Shown piece after piece: positions 7,739 through 14,722 of a stretch of 21,640 nt of DNA. Source of the stretch: Clostridiales bacterium UBA4080 (GTDB taxonomy: Bacteria > Bacillota > Clostridia > Lachnospirales > Vallitaleaceae); assembly GCA_002381865.1 (NCBI GenBank), contig DFYO01000036.1, positions 1 through 21,640 of the forward strand, in the 5' to 3' direction. The position numbers were made by a program, and so were the translations under genes. Under the pieces are notes generated by a model, which saw nothing but the letters and a program-made list of their open reading frames with translations, had not been told where the DNA came from and ran no database searches. The first letter of the stretch is position 1. The number at the start of each line of letters is the position of its first letter.

Positions 7739-8914
7739 ATGAGAAGAGCTTATTTGGTTAAGTATGGAGAAATAGCAATTAAGGGAAACAACAGATATTT
7801 ATTTGAAAATGCGTTATTAGATCAGATTAAAGGAAGGCTATCTAAAATTGGCAAATTTAAGGTTACAAAGGAACAAGGCAGAGTTTTTGTTGAACCACAG
7901 GAGGAAATTGATGAAGAGGATGTAATGAAGGTGCTTACTAGAATTTTTGGGCTGGTAGGTATATGTCCTGTTTTAGTATTGGATTCTTCTGATTTTGAAC
8001 ATATCAAAGAACAAGCGGTTGCATTTTTGAAAGCAGAGTATAAGGAAGACAATTATACCTTTAAGGTTGAAGCAAAAAGAGCTGTAAAATCCTATTTTTT
8101 AAATTCTATGGAGATTTGTAAAGAGGTTGGAGCTTATGTACTTGATAAAATGCCAGATTTAAAAGTTGATGTACACAAGCCACAGGTCAGACTTTGGGTT
8201 GAAATTAGAAACAATACATATATTTATTCAAGAGTTGTAAAAGGACTGGGAGGAATGCCAGTAGGAACTAATGGAAAAGCAATGCTTTTGCTATCGGGAG
8301 GAATTGACAGCCCTGTTGCGGGATGGATGATTTCAAAAAGAGGAGTTAGACTTGATGCTGTATATTTTCATTCTCATCCATACACAACTGACAGAGCCAA
8401 GGAAAAGGTAATTGAACTGGCTAGGCTTGTGTCTGTTTATACAGGAAAAATCCACTTGAATATTGTGCCTTTTACAGAAATTCAAATGTATATTTATGAA
8501 AATACGCCACATGAGCAGCTTACAATTATTATGAGAAGAATAATGATGAGAATAGCAGAAAAAATAGCTTTAAATAGCGATGCACAGGCCCTTGTTACGG
8601 GAGAGAGCATTGGACAGGTTGCAAGTCAGACAATTCAAAGCCTTGCGGCGACTAATGCAGTATGTAATATTCCTGTTTTCAGACCATTAATTGGTTTTGA
8701 CAAACAAGATATAATTACAATTTCTGAGCAGATTGGAACCTTTGAAACTTCTATTTTACCTTATGAGGATTGCTGTACAGTATTTGTGGCAAAGCATCCC
8801 GTAACAAAGCCAAACCTCGAGTCAATAGAAAAATCCGAAAGAAAGCTTCCAAACATTGAAGAAATGATGGAAAAGGCAATAAAGGATAGGGAAATCATGG
8901 TAATTAGAGCTTAA
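7739..8914 (+). CDS. thiI: tRNA 4-thiouridine synthetase ThiI, without rhodanese domain
   Basis: ThiI adenylates U8 of tRNA and inserts sulfur to form 4-thiouridine; it can also feed thiazole synthesis. The 391-residue product has an N-terminal ferredoxin-like region, a THUMP domain (about 60-165), and the PP-loop S186-GGIDS in LLLSGGIDSPVAG. It stops after the PP-loop domain and lacks the C-terminal rhodanese domain of the Escherichia coli enzyme, as in Bacillus. Two adjacent cysteines (C345-C346, in YEDCCTVF) are in the region where the conserved ThiI cysteine lies. CAGGAGA precedes the ATG by 7 bases. Paired with the cysteine desulfurase upstream. Confidence 0.96.
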   Translation: MRRAYLVKYGEIAIKGNNRYLFENALLDQIKGRLSKIGKFKVTKEQGRVFVEPQEEIDEEDVMKVLTRIFGLVGICPVLVLDSSDFEHIKEQAVAFLKAEYKEDNYTFKVEAKRAVKSYFLNSMEICKEVGAYVLDKMPDLKVDVHKPQVRLWVEIRNNTYIYSRVVKGLGGMPVGTNGKAMLLLSGGIDSPVAGWMISKRGVRLDAVYFHSHPYTTDRAKEKVIELARLVSVYTGKIHLNIVPFTEIQMYIYENTPHEQLTIIMRRIMMRIAEKIALNSDAQALVTGESIGQVASQTIQSLAATNAVCNIPVFRPLIGFDKQDIITISEQIGTFETSILPYEDCCTVFVAKHPVTKPNLESIEKSERKLPNIEEMMEKAIKDREIMVIRA

Positions 8915-9071
8915 AAAGTGTGTTCTTTGAAAGTGCTTCTTATTTAATGATAAGTATAAGCCTATTAAAGTAAATAGAGTTTTTTGCTACAAGAATAGCG
9001 TTCGGTGAACGCGTTTCTTGTAGAATAGAAAAGTTTGGTCTCTTGCAAGCAAGACGAACTTTCCTATTCTA
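8915..9071. other. Gene-free gap with two tandem nested hairpins
   Basis: Hairpin 1 (8987-9023): outer stem of 9 perfect pairs (8987-8995 with 9015-9023), a 2x2 internal loop, then an inner stem GCGTTC/GAACGC around a GGT loop. Hairpin 2 (9021-9071): 17 positions (9021-9037 with 9055-9071) with one A-C mismatch and one T-G pair, a 3-base bulge, then TCTTG/CAAGA around a CAAG loop. They share three bases. Neither is followed by a T run, so they are not ordinary terminators. I see no open frame here. They may be a structured RNA, an mRNA 3' stabiliser for thiI, or a copy of a palindromic repeat family. Confidence 0.75.
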
Positions 9072-9076
9072 TAAAA

Positions 9077-9099
9077 AAATCCACTATAAAAGTGGATTT
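9077..9099 (-). terminator. Intrinsic terminator of the HPr-like gene
   Basis: AAATCCACT (9077-9085) pairs perfectly with AGTGGATTT (9091-9099) around a 5-base loop. Read on the minus strand it is followed by a run of seven T (plus-strand A at 9073-9079). It begins 3 bases after the stop codon of the minus-strand gene. Confidence 0.9.
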
Positions 9100-9102
9100 G
9101 CA

Positions 9103-9336
9103 TTATCCTATAACATAGGAACCTAAACTATTTATAACTTCTTCAACAATGGATTCATCGTGGATATTAAGTTCGATAGGCTTGCTCAGATCCAAGCTGA
9201 ATATTCCCATAATTGATTTTGCATCAATAACATATCTCCCGGAGATTAAATCAAAGTCGGAATCATATTTTGAGATAAGATTAACAAAAAGCTTTACCTT
9301 ATCGATTGAATCTAGTGACACTTTGATGGTTTTCAA
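9103..9336 (-). CDS. HPr-like protein lacking the phospho-histidine (Crh-like)
   Basis: A 77-residue protein that aligns with HPr of the sugar phosphotransferase system. The stretch SKYDSDFDL...VIDAKSIMGIFSLDLSK (22-51) matches HPr SKYDADVNL...VNLKSIMGVMSLGIAK without gaps, so S41 corresponds to the regulatory Ser46 phosphorylated by HPr kinase. The active-site loop that should read GIHARPA is about three residues shorter and reads SIDKVKL; its only histidine (in NIHDES) is near the C-terminus. It therefore cannot carry phosphate from Enzyme I in the usual way and resembles Bacillus Crh, a regulatory HPr paralogue, in logic. Start TTG at 9336 with a GGGGGT Shine-Dalgarno. Only minus-strand gene in the window, with its own promoter and terminator. 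Confidence 0.8.
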   Translation of the reverse strand: MKTIKVSLDSIDKVKLFVNLISKYDSDFDLISGRYVIDAKSIMGIFSLDLSKPIELNIHDESIVEEVINSLGSYVIG

Positions 9337-9351
9337 GTTTTGTTACCCCCT

Positions 9352-9380
9352 TATATTGTTATACTTCTAACAACAATATA
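9352..9380. promoter_or_regulatory. Inverted repeat in divergent promoter region (possible operator)
   Basis: TATATTGTT (9352-9360) and AACAATATA (9372-9380) form a perfect 9-base inverted repeat with an 11-base spacer. It overlaps the start sites and -10 elements of both divergent promoters, a natural repressor position, and would also form a hairpin in the HPr-like leader. No candidate regulator is apparent. Confidence 0.5.
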
Positions 9381-9382
9381 AT
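9356..9382 (+). promoter_or_regulatory. Possible promoter of mtaB
   Basis: TATAAT at 9377-9382 is a perfect -10; the best -35 is TTGTTA at 9356-9361 with a short 15-base spacer. Transcription would start near 9389, about 37 bases before the mtaB ATG. Its -10 shares five bases with that of the minus-strand promoter. Confidence 0.5.
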
Positions 9383-9406
9383 AAATCTTTTTGTAAATTA
9401 TGTCAA
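9378..9406 (-). promoter_or_regulatory. Sigma-A promoter of the HPr-like gene
   Basis: On the minus strand there is a perfect -35 TTGACA (plus 9401-9406), a 17-base spacer and TATTAT (plus 9378-9383). Transcription would start near 9371, giving a leader of about 35 bases to the TTG start. This is the strongest -35 in the window. Confidence 0.8.
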
Positions 9407-9425
9407 GTTTTGAAAGGAATTAAAT

Positions 9426-10745
9426 ATGGCAACAGTAAGCTTTTATACATTAGGCTGCAAGGTAAACCAATACGAAACTGAAGCAATGCTAGAGCTTTTC
9501 AAAAATAGCGGCTATGATGTTGTTGATTTTGAAGAGGCAGCAGATATATATATTATCAATACCTGTACTGTCACAAATGAGGCTGATAAAAAATCCAGGA
9601 AAATTTTCTCTAAGGCAAAAAAAAATAATCCTGCAGCGATAGTGGCAGCAGTTGGCTGTTATGCACAAGCATCTAAAGAACAGCTAAAAGAGAACAAGAA
9701 TTTGGATTTAATTATAGGTAATAACAAAAAAAATCAGATTGTTAAAATCCTTGAAGATTATATAGAAGAAAAGAATATTAATACCTTTGTAAAGGATATG
9801 CAGTTTGAAAATGATTTTGAAGATATGGAAATATCATTTTCTGAAGAAAAAACCAGAGCGCATATTAAAATTCAGGATGGCTGCAATCAGTTTTGCTCTT
9901 ACTGTATTATACCCATTACAAGAGGCAGGGTAAGAAGCAGAAAGCCTGAATTGGTATTAAGAGAAATACATCAATTGGTTTTGAACGGGTATAAAGAGGT
10001 AGTGTTAACAGGAATTCATATGGCTTCATACGGAGTTGATCTAAAAGACTACAGACTAATTGACTTGCTTGAAGATATAAATCAAATAGAAGGTCTGGCA
10101 AGAATACGATTAGGCTCCTTAGAGCCAACCCTGGTTAATGATGACTTTGCTTATAGAATAGGCAGATTAGAAAAAATATGTCCTCATTTTCATTTGTCAC
10201 TTCAAAGTGGTTGTGATGAAACCTTAAAAAGAATGAATAGAAAATATAGCACTAAAGAATATAGCGATGCGGTTAAAAGATTAAGAAATAGTTTTTCTAA
10301 CCCTTCAATCACAACAGATATTATTGTTGGCTTTCCGGGTGAATCCGAGGAAGAATTTAACAAAACATGCAGCTTTGCCAATAGGATAGGCTTTGCAGAT
10401 ATTCACATTTTCAAATATTCTAAGCGCAAGGGAACAAGAGCTGCAGAAATGAATAATCAAGTAGATGATATGATTAAAAACCAGCGAAGCAAAGAGCTTA
10501 GTGAAGTAAAGCTTGAGCTTTATAAAAATTACCTTGAGTCATTTATTGGAAAAACCATGGAGGTTTTGTTTGAAGACACAATAGTTATAAAGGATAACAA
10601 GGAATATATAATAGGGCATACGGATAATTATCTGAAAATATGTGTTATGAAAAAAGATAAAGCTGTTGCTAATAAGCTTTTTAATGTTAAAATTACAGGT
10701 ATAAGTAATGAATTTCTAGAGGGTGATATTTGTGAGTTAACCTAA
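9426..10745 (+). CDS. mtaB: tRNA (N6-threonylcarbamoyladenosine37-C2) methylthiotransferase MtaB
   Basis: Radical SAM enzyme that converts t6A37 to ms2t6A37 in tRNAs reading ANN codons. The 439-residue product has the N-terminal UPF0004 domain with three auxiliary-cluster cysteines C11 (LGCKVNQYE), C47 (INTCTVTN) and C78 (VGCYAQ), then the radical SAM triad C153-C157-C160 in DGCNQFCSYCIIP followed by RGRVRSR, and a C-terminal TRAM domain. CKVNQYETEA distinguishes MtaB (YqeV) from MiaB. AAGGA at 9414-9418 precedes the ATG. It is divergent from the HPr-like gene and separated from reoM by 98 bases holding a promoter. Confidence 0.95.
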   Translation: MATVSFYTLGCKVNQYETEAMLELFKNSGYDVVDFEEAADIYIINTCTVTNEADKKSRKIFSKAKKNNPAAIVAAVGCYAQASKEQLKENKNLDLIIGNNKKNQIVKILEDYIEEKNINTFVKDMQFENDFEDMEISFSEEKTRAHIKIQDGCNQFCSYCIIPITRGRVRSRKPELVLREIHQLVLNGYKEVVLTGIHMASYGVDLKDYRLIDLLEDINQIEGLARIRLGSLEPTLVNDDFAYRIGRLEKICPHFHLSLQSGCDETLKRMNRKYSTKEYSDAVKRLRNSFSNPSITTDIIVGFPGESEEEFNKTCSFANRIGFADIHIFKYSKRKGTRAAEMNNQVDDMIKNQRSKELSEVKLELYKNYLESFIGKTMEVLFEDTIVIKDNKEYIIGHTDNYLKICVMKKDKAVANKLFNVKITGISNEFLEGDICELT

Positions 10746-10772
10746 CAAATAAAACAGCAGTACAAAAATACG

Positions 10773-10801
10773 TTGATATTTTCAAGGATATGTATTAATA
10801 T
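10773..10801 (+). promoter_or_regulatory. Probable promoter of reoM
   Basis: TTGATA (10773-10778), a 17-base spacer and TAATAT (10796-10801). The -10 matches only 4 of 6 positions, but the spacing is ideal and the start point would be about 36 bases before the reoM ATG. Confidence 0.5.
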
Positions 10802-10843
10802 AGTAATATATATAAGCAAGATTAAGAAAAGGATGTGATGATT

Positions 10844-11107
10844 ATGGGAAAGTTAAATTACACACAGTTTTTTAAGAAAAATGAAAATGACCACGAAAAT
10901 GAAGTAAAAGAAATCATTGCAAAGGTTTATGAAGCGCTTACAGAAAAGGGCTATAATCCATCCTATCAAATTGCAGGTTATATATTATCAGGAGATCCTA
11001 CTTATATAACTAGCTATAATAATGCAAGAACACTAATTGGAAAAATTGAAAGAGATGAACTATTACAGGAACTATTAGATTGCTATATCAATACAAGATT
11101 AAAATAA
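10844..11107 (+). CDS. reoM: ReoM/IreB family regulator (DUF965)
   Basis: Small cytosolic substrate of PASTA-domain Ser/Thr kinases; in Listeria and Enterococcus it controls cell-wall synthesis, in Listeria through ClpCP-dependent stability of MurA. The 87-residue product carries the family core EKGYNPSYQIAGYILSGDP and ARTLIGKIERDELLQELL. Upstream in-frame GTG (10835) and ATG (10838) overlap or crowd the AAGGA ribosome binding site; ATG 10844 has suitable spacing and places a threonine exactly at position 7, the position of the phosphorylated Thr in Listeria ReoM. Followed by a strong terminator. Neighbour ruvX is also its neighbour in Bacillus (yrzL-yrrK). Confidence 0.93.
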   Translation: MGKLNYTQFFKKNENDHENEVKEIIAKVYEALTEKGYNPSYQIAGYILSGDPTYITSYNNARTLIGKIERDELLQELLDCYINTRLK

Positions 11108-11118
11108 ATATATGCAGG

Positions 11119-11154
11119 CTGTAGAATTTATTAATCATGTTCTACAGTTTTTTT
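11119..11154 (+). terminator. Intrinsic terminator after reoM
   Basis: CTGTAGAA (11119-11126) and TTCTACAG (11140-11147) form a perfect 8-pair stem with a 13-base loop, followed directly by TTTTTTT (11148-11154). It ends 30 bases before the ruvX start, so ruvX must depend on read-through or an unrecognised promoter. Confidence 0.88.
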
Positions 11155-11184
11155 AGAATTGTAAGGAAATTAAGGATGTGTAAA

Positions 11185-11619
11185 ATGAGAATACTTGGTT
11201 TGGATTACGGCAGTAAAACAGTCGGGGTTGCAGTAAGCGATCCTTTTGGCTGGACGGCACAGGGAATTGAAACAATCAGAAGAAAAGAGGAAAACAATCT
11301 GGTTAATACAATTAGCAGATTACGCGAGATTATTGAATCCTATCAAGTAGATAAAATTGTTTTAGGATTTCCTAAAAACATGAATAATACTGAAGGTGAA
11401 AGAGTAGAAAAAACACTATTATTCAAAAAAAGATTAGAGCGTGAATTTGATGTAGAGGTTGTTGTTTGGGATGAGAGATTAAGTACTATCGGAGCTCAAA
11501 GAATATTACTTGAAGCTGACATAGGAAGAAAAAAGCAGAAACAGGTCATTGATAAAATGGCAGCAGTATTTTTTCTTCAGGGATTTCTGGATGCTAATAA
11601 AAGCAATAATACTAATTAA
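11185..11619 (+). CDS. ruvX: RuvX/YqgF family Holliday junction resolvase-like nuclease
   Basis: RNase H-fold protein implicated in pre-16S rRNA 5' end processing and, by similarity, Holliday junction resolution. The 144-residue product begins MRILGLDYGSKTVGVAVSD, with the first catalytic Asp in GLDYG, continues with IVLGFPKNMN and VVVWDERLST (second acidic motif), and ends with VIDKMAAVFFLQGFLD containing the third catalytic Asp. ATG 11185 has AAGGA 8 bases upstream; earlier in-frame Met codons lie in the terminator of reoM and would add residues absent from the family. A 245-base gap follows. Confidence 0.94.
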   Translation: MRILGLDYGSKTVGVAVSDPFGWTAQGIETIRRKEENNLVNTISRLREIIESYQVDKIVLGFPKNMNNTEGERVEKTLLFKKRLEREFDVEVVVWDERLSTIGAQRILLEADIGRKKQKQVIDKMAAVFFLQGFLDANKSNNTN

Positions 11620-11864
11620 AAAAATAAGCATATTACAATTCTAAAAACCCATAAAAATTCTTTGAACAATAAAACGAGCATTCTTTGTTATAGCACAGAA
11701 AAAATCGAATTGCATGGAATAGTCCATGATTTATTGTTCTATAAGAATAAATTACAAGGAAGATTTTTTTGTAAGGAAAAAAGCAGAGGATTACAATACT
11801 TTAATAAATCTTGTAGTGTATTATAAAAAAATAGGCAAAGGCCATAAAAAGAAAGGTGAACATA
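11620..11864. other. Structured gene-free gap between ruvX and the DUF1292 gene
   Basis: No open frame worth calling. A perfect 10-base inverted repeat, GAACAATAAA (11664-11673) and TTTATTGTTC (11730-11739), encloses a hairpin CATGGA-ATAG-TCCATG (11713-11728). Further on, TTACAA (11752-11757), TTGTAA (11769-11774), TTACAA (11791-11796) and TTGTAG (11811-11816) could pair in alternative ways. No clear promoter or T-tailed terminator is seen. It may be an untranslated leader or small RNA. Confidence 0.5.
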
Positions 11865-12134
11865 ATGGATATAATTAAATTTTATTTTGACGAAACAAAT
11901 GAGGAAGTGAATTTTGCAGTTATTGGAAGTGTAGAACATGATGAAAATGTATATTTAATGGTTGTTGAAGAGGAAGAGCTTGACGAAGAGGATATGACAG
12001 CATATATTTTGAAAGCAATTGAGGTAGATGAGGAAGAGGTTATTTATGAAATAGTAGATGATGAAGAGGAATTAAGCGTAGTAACAGAGCTTTTTGAAGA
12101 ATATCTGGAAAACTACGATTTCGATCAAGAATAA
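11865..12134 (+). CDS. DUF1292 family protein (YrzB-like), function unknown
   Basis: An 89-residue, very acidic protein (runs such as EEEELDEED and DDEEEL) with the DUF1292 pattern of a short beta-rich N-terminal half (IIKFYFDETNEEVNFAVIGS) and a helical C-terminus (VVTELFEEYLENYDF). No catalytic motif or membrane segment is visible. An in-frame GTG at 11856 overlaps the AAAGGTG ribosome binding site (11852-11858), so ATG 11865 is chosen. The order ruvX-DUF1292 matches yrrK-yrzB of Bacillus, and fur follows after 22 bases. Confidence 0.85.
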   Translation: MDIIKFYFDETNEEVNFAVIGSVEHDENVYLMVVEEEELDEEDMTAYILKAIEVDEEEVIYEIVDDEEELSVVTELFEEYLENYDFDQE

Positions 12135-12156
12135 GCTAGTGTGTGGAGGATAAATT

Positions 12157-12603
12157 ATGTCTTCAATAAAATGTGATGCTTTCAAGGAGCTCCTTAAACA
12201 AAAAGGTTTAAAGATTACAGCTCAAAGAGAAAGTGTTCTTGAAGTGTTGAAAAATCACGAAGGAAATCATTTGACGGTTGAAGAAATCTACGAAAAGGTT
12301 AAAACCCTAAGTCCGGAAATAGGTCTTGCAACTGTATACAGAACTATACAGCTTCTAAGTGAGTTAAAGCTAGTAGATAAGCTTGAATTAAATGATGGAT
12401 TTATAAGATATGAGATTGGAAAATTTGATGGAGGAAAGCATAACCATCATCATTTGATATGTGAAATTTGCGGAAGAGTCATTGAAGCAGAGGATGATTT
12501 GCTTGATCTTATAGAAGAAACCTGTAGAAAAAAATACGATTTTAAAGTAACAAATCATGTAGTGAAATTTTATGGAATATGTAATAAATGCAGCGAAAAA
12601 TAA
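12157..12603 (+). CDS. fur: Fur family transcriptional regulator
   Basis: Metal-dependent dimeric repressor. The 148-residue product has an N-terminal winged helix (LKITAQRESVLEVLKNH, then GLATVYRTIQLL as recognition helix) and a C-terminal dimer domain with HNHHHLICEICG, whose cysteines plus those in YGICNKC form the structural zinc site. The ending TNHVVKFYGIC is closer to Fur than to PerR (which usually reads HRLEIYG), so iron sensing is favoured, but PerR or Zur function cannot be excluded from sequence alone. GGAGGA precedes the start. It sits between DUF1292 and RNase J genes; no Fur box was recognised in the window. Confidence 0.88.
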   Translation: MSSIKCDAFKELLKQKGLKITAQRESVLEVLKNHEGNHLTVEEIYEKVKTLSPEIGLATVYRTIQLLSELKLVDKLELNDGFIRYEIGKFDGGKHNHHHLICEICGRVIEAEDDLLDLIEETCRKKYDFKVTNHVVKFYGICNKCSEK

Positions 12604-12660
12604 CTACAAATAATAACAATAATTAAATAAATTAATTTAAAAAAATATGGAGGTGTTTTT

Positions 12661-14322
12661 TTGTCATCAAAAAAATCAAAATTAAAAATAATACCATTGG
12701 GCGGATTAGAGCAAATTGGTATGAATATAACTGCGTTTGAATACGACGGAGAAATAATTGTAGTGGACTGTGGGATAGCTTTTCCAGAGGACGAAATGCT
12801 GGGAATAGACCTTGTAATTCCGGATGTAACATATCTAAAGAGAAATGCAGCAAAGGTCAAGGGAATTGTACTTACTCATGGGCATGAAGACCATATAGGA
12901 GCATTACCTTATGTATTGAAAGAACTCAATGTGCCTATTTATGGAACCAGACTTACTATTGGATTGGTAGAAAATAAGTTAAAAGAGCATAATATTTTAA
13001 AAACAACTACGAGAAAAAGCATTAAGCCAGGAACGATAATTGATTTTGGAGCAATGTCAGTAGAATGTATAGGTACAAATCATAGTATTTCAGATGCTTT
13101 GGCGCTTGCGATTCGCACACCGGCAGGAATTGTAGTTCATAGTGGCGATTTTAAAGTGGATTACACCCCTATTCATGGTTCACCAATTGATTTGCAAAGA
13201 TTTGCTGAGTTGGGTAAAGAGGGAGTTTTACTTCTTATGGCAGACAGTACTAATGCTGAAAGAAAAGGCTATACAATGTCTGAAAGCTCTGTAGGAAAAG
13301 CATTGGATGATATTTTTGCGGATTCTAAGGATAATAGGATAATTGTAGCAACCTTTGCATCAAATGTTGACAGAGTTCAGCAAATTGTGAATGCAGCTGA
13401 AAAAAACAACAGGAAGGTTATTGTTGAAGGGCGAAGTATGGTAAATGTGTGTTCAACTGCTATGGAGCTGGGATATCTAAAAATGCCTGACAATATGATG
13501 ATTGCGGTTGAAGAAATGAATAATTATGAAGGTAAGGATTTAGTAATAATAACAACGGGAAGTCAGGGAGAGCCGATGGCTGCACTTTCAAGAATGGCTT
13601 CATCAACACATAGAAAAATTCAGATAACTTCAGGCGACAAGGTAATACTTAGCTCAAAGCCAATTCCAGGAAATGAAAAAACTGTTTCAAGAGTTATCAA
13701 TGATCTTTTTAGAAAAGGAGCAGAGGTTGTTTTTGACGAGGCGCATGTTTCGGGACATGCTTGTCAGGAGGAATTAAAGCTGTTACATACATTGGTAAGA
13801 CCTAAGTTTTTCGTGCCAGTTCATGGAGAATACAGACACTTGAAAAAGCATGCTGAAATTGCTGAGCAAATGGGTATGAAAAAAGAAAATATTTTTATTT
13901 TAAGCTCAGGAGATGTACTAGAGCTAGATAATAGGGGTGGAGCAATTACAGGCAAGGTTCCTACCAATCAAATACTTGTAGATGGACTTGGAGTAGGAGA
14001 TGTAGGCAATATTGTACTTAGAGACAGACAAAAGCTATCCCAGGACGGATTAATTATAGTTGTACTTACATTGAAAAAGATTACCGGACAGATTTTGGCA
14101 GGGCCAGATATAGTTTCAAGAGGATTTGTTTATGTAAGAGAATCTGGCGATTTGATGGTTGATGCAAAGGCAGTTGTAAAAGAAGCGCTATTAAATTGTG
14201 AGAAAAAGAATATTAGTGATTGGTCAAAAATTAAAAATGTTATAAAAGAAGATTTGAATGAGTTTTTATGGCAGCAAATTAAAAGAAGTCCGATGATATT
14301 GCCTATTATTATGGAAGTATAA
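12661..14322 (+). CDS. rnjA: Ribonuclease J (RNase J1-type)
   Basis: Metallo-beta-lactamase/beta-CASP ribonuclease with 5'-3' exonuclease and endonuclease activity, central to RNA turnover in Firmicutes. The 553-residue product (RNase J1 of Bacillus is 555) shows IPLGGLEQIGMN, the zinc motif H73-G-H-E-D-H78, H141 in GTNHSISDA, D163 in SGDFKVD, ITTGSQGEPMAALSR, and HVSGHACQEELKLL and PVHGEYRHL, the beta-CASP motifs. The start is TTG with GGAGGTG (12649-12655) 5 bases upstream. It begins 57 bases after fur and is followed after 42 bases by a YlbF-family gene, another RNA-decay component. Confidence 0.95.
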   Translation: MSSKKSKLKIIPLGGLEQIGMNITAFEYDGEIIVVDCGIAFPEDEMLGIDLVIPDVTYLKRNAAKVKGIVLTHGHEDHIGALPYVLKELNVPIYGTRLTIGLVENKLKEHNILKTTTRKSIKPGTIIDFGAMSVECIGTNHSISDALALAIRTPAGIVVHSGDFKVDYTPIHGSPIDLQRFAELGKEGVLLLMADSTNAERKGYTMSESSVGKALDDIFADSKDNRIIVATFASNVDRVQQIVNAAEKNNRKVIVEGRSMVNVCSTAMELGYLKMPDNMMIAVEEMNNYEGKDLVIITTGSQGEPMAALSRMASSTHRKIQITSGDKVILSSKPIPGNEKTVSRVINDLFRKGAEVVFDEAHVSGHACQEELKLLHTLVRPKFFVPVHGEYRHLKKHAEIAEQMGMKKENIFILSSGDVLELDNRGGAITGKVPTNQILVDGLGVGDVGNIVLRDRQKLSQDGLIIVVLTLKKITGQILAGPDIVSRGFVYVRESGDLMVDAKAVVKEALLNCEKKNISDWSKIKNVIKEDLNEFLWQQIKRSPMILPIIMEV

Positions 14323-14364
14323 TGATATAGCTTATTACTTTATTACAAAGGAGTGTGCAGAGCT

Positions 14365-14712
14365 ATGGAAGAATTGTTTCTAGAAGCTAAAACTCTAGCT
14401 GATTCAATAAAAAAATCTGAAGCATATAATAAATATATGGAAGCAAAAGATACTATTGAGAAAAAAGCAGAGCTAATGGCTCAATATGATGAATTCAGAA
14501 AAAAATGCTTTGAAATACAAGTTGATCATAATTATGGTTATTATAACTGCTATGAACAGCTTGTTAATCTGAAGAATCTTAATGATGAGCTATTAAGCAA
14601 TCCTATTGTAAAAGAATTTATGGAAAATGAATATAAAATGACCAATATGCTATGGAAGATTTTTACTTTACTGATTGAAGAGGTTGACTTTAATATTGAC
14701 TTTTTAGAATAA
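14365..14712 (+). CDS. YlbF/YmcA family protein
   Basis: A 115-residue, all-helical cytosolic protein. In Bacillus, YlbF and YmcA form with YaaT a complex that modulates RNase Y and developmental switches. The N-terminal part (EELFLEAKTLADSIKKSEAY) and the hydrophobic-heptad pattern up to FRKKCFEIQ match the family; the C-terminus is divergent. AGGAGT at 14349-14354 serves ATG 14365; an in-frame GTG at 14353 overlaps that site and is rejected. Position directly behind RNase J supports a role in RNA decay. It could be either the YlbF or YmcA type, so no symbol is given. Confidence 0.8.
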   Translation: MEELFLEAKTLADSIKKSEAYNKYMEAKDTIEKKAELMAQYDEFRKKCFEIQVDHNYGYYNCYEQLVNLKNLNDELLSNPIVKEFMENEYKMTNMLWKIFTLLIEEVDFNIDFLE

Positions 14713-14722
14713 GGGTGGACAC

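Noticed and set aside
9149..9370. 73-codon plus-strand frame opposite the HPr-like gene.
   Set aside because: The minus-strand frame matches HPr and has promoter, ribosome binding site and terminator; the plus frame has none.
11137..11184. Longer N-terminus for RuvX starting at 11137.
   Set aside because: It would begin within the reoM terminator, adds residues foreign to the family and lacks a ribosome binding site; ATG 11185 has one.
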